A DNA stretch of 7,585 bases. Source: Dehalococcoidia bacterium. Lineage in GTDB: Bacteria > Chloroflexota > Dehalococcoidia > GIF9 > AB-539-J10. Position 1 is the first letter of the stretch. Each line of letters opens with the position of its first letter. Location: positions 1 to 7,585 of the forward strand of contig JAUXIH010000046.1 of the NCBI GenBank assembly GCA_030621105.1. Direction: 5' to 3'. Both the position numbers and the translations under genes were made by a program. Shown here piece by piece: positions 4,063 through 7,585 of this stretch. Under the pieces are notes generated by a model, which was given only the letters and a program-made list of their open reading frames with translations, was not told the DNA's origin and searched no databases.

Positions 4063-5736
4063 TTGAGTGAAATTATCCTGATAGGGGTTGCTTGGCCTTA
4101 TGCTAATGGGTCCCTGCATTTGGGTCAGGTTGCTGGGGCATATCTGCCAGCGGATATTTTTGCGCGCTACCATCGTCTGAATGGCGATGAAGTGTTAATG
4201 GTTTCTGGCAGTGATCAGCATGGGGCGCCAATTACGATTCGGGCGGAGAAGGAATCCAAGACACCCCAGGAGATAGCCTCCAGATATCACCAGCAGTTTC
4301 TCCAGAACTGGCGGGATCTGGGCATTTCCTTTGATTTGTTTACTTCCACGAGTACAGAAAATCACTTGAAGGTGACCCACGATATGTTTCTTACCCTTTG
4401 GAATAAGGGTTATCTTCGTAAGGATGTTATGCTCCAGGCTTACTGTCCCAAGTGCCAGCGTTTCCTGCCTGATCGCTATGTTGAAGGTGCTTGCCCTTAT
4501 TGTGGTTTTCCTACAGCGCGAGGTGATGGATGTGATGAATGTGGCAAACCGCTGGATCCCACTGATCTTAAAGACCCCTATTGCGTATTGTGCTCTACTC
4601 CACCCAGATTCGAGGTGTCGGAGCATTTTTTTCTCAGACTCAGTGTATTTCAGGATGAGTTGGAGGCATGGGTAGCGAGTCAATCTCACTGGAAAAACAA
4701 TGTTCTGGGGGCTACCAGAAAACTGTTGAAGGAGGGTTTAAAGGATCGTGCGATAACTCGGGACCTGGACTGGGGAATTCCTGTACCGATTGAGGGATTT
4801 AACCACAAATGTATATATGTGTGGTTTGAGGCTGTTATCGGTTATTTATCAGCGAGTAAGGAATGGGCACATCTGCAGGGAGATGATACTGCCTGGCAAC
4901 ATTTCTGGCATGGGGATGCTAAAAGTTTTTATTTTATTGGTAAGGATAATATATTTTTCCACACTCTTATATGGCCAGCGATGTTAATGGGCTATGGGGA
5001 CTTGAACCTTCCCTATAATGTTCCTGCTAATGAATTTTTGACCCTTGAGGGTAAGCGCCTTTCGACCAGCCTGAATTGGGCGGTCTGGCTACCTGATTAT
5101 TTGGAAAGGTATGATCCTGACTCCTTGAGATATGCCTTGGCGGCCAATATGCCTGAGACTGGAGATAGCGATTTCTCCTGGCGCGAGTTCCTCCGGCGTA
5201 ACAACGGCGAACTGGTGGCTACTTATGGAAATTTAGCTCACCGTGTTCTTACTTTTGCCTTTCGCTACTTTGAAGGCGTAGTGCCTTCACCTGGCAAACT
5301 CGATGATCAAAGTCGAGATTTGCTGGACAAAGCTGGTGACACCATAATTGATGTAGGACAGTCGTTACAAGCATGTCAATTTAGAAAGGCAATCAGAAAA
5401 ATCATGGCATTGGCTCAAGATACCAACCGTTATCTTGATGTTCAGGCTCCGTGGAAGATGATTAAGGAGGAACCTCAAAGTGCAGCGAGAGCTACCTATA
5501 CTGTATTATCGGTGTTAACAACCTTGAGAACTGTATTTTCTCCCTTCCTTCCTTTCAGCTCGGAGAAACTGCATACATATCTTGGCTTTACGGGAAGCGT
5601 CAGCGATGTTGGTTGGAGACTTCAAATATTACCCCCAGGGCAGAAACTTCGTTATCCTAAGCCACTATTTGCTAAACTTGATGACAGCATTGTTGTTCAG
5701 GAGGAAAGTCGCCTCAATAAATCCTCCCAGCGGTGA
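4063..5736 (+). CDS. metG: Methionine--tRNA ligase (MetRS)
   Basis: Cytosolic class I synthetase that charges tRNA-Met with methionine; 557 residues. The catalytic fold opens with AWPYANGSLHLGQVAGAY (10-27), whose HLGQ (19-22) is the HIGH signature, followed by SGSDQHGAP (48-56). The connective insert carries four CxxC pairs (128/131, 144/147, 157/160, 174/177), as in two-zinc MetRS enzymes. The KMSKS loop reads KRLSTS (331-336), with Thr where the second lysine usually sits; the flanking SLNWAVWLPDYL is otherwise typical of this subgroup. A helical anticodon-binding domain covers about 380-520. There is no C-terminal EMAP/Trbp111 tRNA-binding domain, unlike E. coli MetRS (about 677 residues). 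The start is TTG at 4063: the frame is closed by TAG at 4024-4026, with no better start between. The Shine-Dalgarno is poor. The stop codon overlaps the Shine-Dalgarno of the next gene. Confidence 0.97.
   Translation: MSEIILIGVAWPYANGSLHLGQVAGAYLPADIFARYHRLNGDEVLMVSGSDQHGAPITIRAEKESKTPQEIASRYHQQFLQNWRDLGISFDLFTSTSTENHLKVTHDMFLTLWNKGYLRKDVMLQAYCPKCQRFLPDRYVEGACPYCGFPTARGDGCDECGKPLDPTDLKDPYCVLCSTPPRFEVSEHFFLRLSVFQDELEAWVASQSHWKNNVLGATRKLLKEGLKDRAITRDLDWGIPVPIEGFNHKCIYVWFEAVIGYLSASKEWAHLQGDDTAWQHFWHGDAKSFYFIGKDNIFFHTLIWPAMLMGYGDLNLPYNVPANEFLTLEGKRLSTSLNWAVWLPDYLERYDPDSLRYALAANMPETGDSDFSWREFLRRNNGELVATYGNLAHRVLTFAFRYFEGVVPSPGKLDDQSRDLLDKAGDTIIDVGQSLQACQFRKAIRKIMALAQDTNRYLDVQAPWKMIKEEPQSAARATYTVLSVLTTLRTVFSPFLPFSSEKLHTYLGFTGSVSDVGWRLQILPPGQKLRYPKPLFAKLDDSIVVQEESRLNKSSQR
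5732..5736 (+). promoter_or_regulatory. Shine-Dalgarno of the polyprenyl synthase, overlapping the metG stop
   Basis: GGTGA at 5732-5736 includes the metG TGA stop (5734-5736) and lies 5 nt before the GTG start at 5742. The overlap suggests translational coupling between the two genes. Confidence 0.55.
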
Positions 5737-5741
5737 ATTAA

Positions 5742-6704
5742 GTGCAGCTTGATGATATCTATAAACCTATAGAGCAAGACCTGCACAGGGTTAAACAGAG
5801 GCTAAGAGCAGTGGTTGATGTTGATATTCCTCTTCTATCGCGGCTATTGGCGTATGTACTAGAGAGTGGCGGCAAGCAAATTCGCCCTGCCGTCACTCTT
5901 TTTGTAGGGAAGCTCTATCATTATGATGTGGAACTTCTCTCACTTGCTGCAGCTGCGATGGAGCTGTTGCATACCAGTACGCTGGTACATGATGACATTG
6001 TGGATAATTCAACCCAGCGGCGCAATAAGGGCACCACAAATTATCTTTGGGGAGAAGATAGGGCGGTGCTTCTGGGTGATTATCTGTTCGGCAAGTCTGC
6101 TAATTTGATTACTGAGACAGGGGACATTCGTATTACGAGGCTCTTTAGCCGCACGGTAATGACTGTTTCCAGTGGCGAGTTGGCATATAATGCCTCTCCC
6201 GCAGTGAGACAGACGCGAGAGAGCTATTTTCGTTGGATTGGTGCTAAGACAGCCTGTCTTTTCTCCATGGCAGCTCGCGGAGGCGCTATCTTAAGTCAAG
6301 CGCCGGATCAAGCGATAGAGGCGTGTACTGCTTATGGTTATAACCTGGGAATGGCTTTTCAGGTGACGGATGACATTCTGGATTTTATGGGAGATGGGGC
6401 TGAGTTGGGAAAACCTCTTGGTTCCGATCTAAGCAGAGGTATTTTTACCTTACCCGCAATACTTTTTTTGGAGGGACGTGCTGGGGCAGATGACATAGTA
6501 CAGAAAACCATTGAAAGCACTGACCCTGGAGATATCAAATTGGTAATGGATGAGGTTCGTCAATCTCGCGCGATAGGGGATTGTGCCGATATAGCCCGAG
6601 ACTTCTCTGAAAAAGCCTGTCATGCATTAGAGGAGTTGCCACACGAGGAATCTTGGTTCAAGCTTGTTGACCTGGCTCATTATATTCTGGAGAGGCGACA
6701 GTAA
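5742..6704 (+). CDS. Polyprenyl diphosphate synthase (trans, probably long-chain)
   Basis: Membrane-associated or cytosolic trans-prenyltransferase that adds isopentenyl diphosphate units to an allylic primer, giving the isoprenoid chain for quinones or related lipids. The 320-residue all-helical protein has GGKQIRP (43-49), the first aspartate motif LVHDDIVD (81-88) followed by the QRR of 92-94, GDYLFGKSA (112-120), the second motif FQVTDDILD (206-214) and GKPLGSDLSRG (223-233). The fifth residue before the first aspartate motif is serine (Ser79 in HTSTLVHDD); a small residue there is associated with long products (C35-C50), so an IspB- or HepT-like role is likelier than farnesyl synthesis. 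Exact chain length cannot be read. GTG start with GGTGA 5 nt upstream, overlapping the metG stop, so it is probably co-transcribed with metG. It converges with ftsH across 8 nt. Confidence 0.93.
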   Translation: MQLDDIYKPIEQDLHRVKQRLRAVVDVDIPLLSRLLAYVLESGGKQIRPAVTLFVGKLYHYDVELLSLAAAAMELLHTSTLVHDDIVDNSTQRRNKGTTNYLWGEDRAVLLGDYLFGKSANLITETGDIRITRLFSRTVMTVSSGELAYNASPAVRQTRESYFRWIGAKTACLFSMAARGGAILSQAPDQAIEACTAYGYNLGMAFQVTDDILDFMGDGAELGKPLGSDLSRGIFTLPAILFLEGRAGADDIVQKTIESTDPGDIKLVMDEVRQSRAIGDCADIARDFSEKACHALEELPHEESWFKLVDLAHYILERRQ

Positions 6705-6712
6705 TGTATTTG

Positions 6713-7585
6713 TTAACTGGGCTGCGGTGCTAAATCTCCGAATAGCTTGTCAAGCTCGGGTTGTTCTATTACCTCCTTGGCGATAAGTTGCTCGGCGATT
6801 TGCTCGAGTTTCGCTTTGTTCTCCGTTAGGATTTTCCTTGTTATATTGTAGGCTTGATGGATAATATTTTGTACTTCTTCATCTATTTGCTCCGCCACTT
6901 TGTCGCTATAGTCTCTTTGTTCGCTGATCTCGCGGCCTAAAAATACAAGTTCCTGTCTTTGCCCGAAAGTTCGTGGCCCCAGTTTGTCACTCATTCCATA
7001 TTCTGTGACCATCTTTCGAGCCAACTTAGTTACTTGCTCTAGGTCGTTTTGTGCTCCTGTACTTACTTCATTGAAAGTGATTTCCTCAGCAACACGGCCA
7101 CCCAGAGCTACTGATAAGCTGGCATTGAATTGAGCTTTAGTCCATAGGTGATGCTCTTCAGTGGGCAGAAGGCGTGTCCATCCCCCCATTCTCCCACGAG
7201 CAACGATAGAGACTTTGTGAACCTGGTCAGCGTCAGGCAGCATCCTGGCTGTTAGCGCATGACCACTTTCGTGGTAAGCAATCCTATCTTTTTCTTTCTG
7301 GGTAATTACTCTGCTTTTTTTCTCCGGGCCGGCAAGCACCCTGTCGACGGCATCCTCAAATTCGATTAGGGAAATATCCTTGCGGTTACGCCTGGCAGCT
7401 ATTATGGCGGCTTCATTCACAATATTGGCCAAATCAGCTCCGCTGAAACCTGGAGTTTCTCTAGCTATTATGTTCAGATCCATCCCTTCAGCTAGTGGTT
7501 TGTTTTTTGCATGTATTTTCAGTATGGCGCGACGGCCATTAATATCAGGTTCATCGATAACGATGTGCCGATCGAAACGACCAGG
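6713..7585 (-). CDS. ftsH: ATP-dependent zinc metalloprotease FtsH, C-terminal part (cut by window edge)
   Basis: FtsH is a membrane-anchored hexameric AAA+ protease that unfolds and degrades misassembled membrane proteins and some regulators. The visible 290 residues begin inside the AAA module: PGRFDRHIV at the very start is the second region of homology with its arginine finger, followed by the lid helices (GFSGADLANIVNEAA). The peptidase domain has the zinc motif HESGH (fragment residues 105-109) and the aspartate ligand in STGAQNDLEQ (about 181). The tail is helical and ends ELDKLFGDLAPQPS. The frame stays open from the ATG at 7483 to the window edge at 7585, adding 34 conserved residues, so 7483 is not the start. 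The N-terminal membrane segments and Walker motifs lie outside. No truncation or frameshift is seen. It converges with the polyprenyl synthase gene. Confidence 0.97.
   Translation of the reverse strand, partial: PGRFDRHIVIDEPDINGRRAILKIHAKNKPLAEGMDLNIIARETPGFSGADLANIVNEAAIIAARRNRKDISLIEFEDAVDRVLAGPEKKSRVITQKEKDRIAYHESGHALTARMLPDADQVHKVSIVARGRMGGWTRLLPTEEHHLWTKAQFNASLSVALGGRVAEEITFNEVSTGAQNDLEQVTKLARKMVTEYGMSDKLGPRTFGQRQELVFLGREISEQRDYSDKVAEQIDEEVQNIIHQAYNITRKILTENKAKLEQIAEQLIAKEVIEQPELDKLFGDLAPQPS

Noticed and set aside
4195..4689. Open minus-strand frame of about 165 codons inside metG
   Set aside because: Antisense to the catalytic domain of a clearly conserved MetRS; no motifs or start signals.
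1..7585. A hidden novel system such as defence island, CRISPR array, retron or biosynthetic cluster
   Set aside because: No repeat array, reverse transcriptase, nuclease, toxin-antitoxin pair or transposase is visible; nearly every base is explained by housekeeping genes.

Overview
This window looks like ordinary chromosome of a Chloroflexota bacterium, most likely of the class Dehalococcoidia. That placement is inferred from the gene content: a CBS-less GuaB3-type IMP dehydrogenase relative, an eight-cysteine methionyl-tRNA synthetase without a C-terminal tRNA-binding domain, and a conserved protein of unknown function of a kind I associate with that group. No 16S rRNA or other strong taxonomic marker is present. 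Base composition is moderate (mid-40s % GC by eye). Several genes start with TTG or GTG, and Shine-Dalgarno sequences range from good to absent.

Layout, left to right. (1) 1-45, minus strand: the first 15 codons of a monofunctional chorismate mutase (aroH) running off the left edge. Its promoter is at 77-105, with an imperfect tandem repeat abutting the -35. (2) 214-285, plus: tRNA-Thr(CGT), divergent from aroH, with its own promoter. (3) 286-466: an intergenic stretch with a plausible promoter and two stem-loops, leading into a plus-strand pair: a 248-residue alpha/beta-barrel-like protein of unknown function (467-1213) and a LysE/RhtB-type exporter (1247-1855). (4) 1860-3005, minus: guaB3, convergent with the exporter at a 4-nt gap, with a near-consensus promoter and a clear Shine-Dalgarno that fixes its start. 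(5) 3109-6704, plus: rsmI, metG and a long-chain polyprenyl diphosphate synthase. rsmI has a back-to-back promoter with guaB3 and looks leaderless. metG has its own promoter at 4005-4032, and the polyprenyl synthase start is coupled to the metG stop. (6) 6713-7585, minus: the C-terminal half of the membrane AAA protease FtsH, convergent with the synthase at an 8-nt gap and cut by the right edge.

The genes serve translation (tRNA-Thr, RsmI, MetG), precursor supply (AroH for Phe/Tyr, GuaB3 for purine nucleotides, the polyprenyl synthase for isoprenoid carriers), membrane protein quality control (FtsH) and export (LysE family). Apart from the likely metG-synthase operon and the 467-1855 pair, I see no shared pathway. 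I found no mobile element, CRISPR array, phage gene or defence system. The points most worth a second look are the unknown barrel-like protein with its structured leader, the GuaB3 active-site flap, the metG KMSKS variant and the apparently leaderless rsmI.
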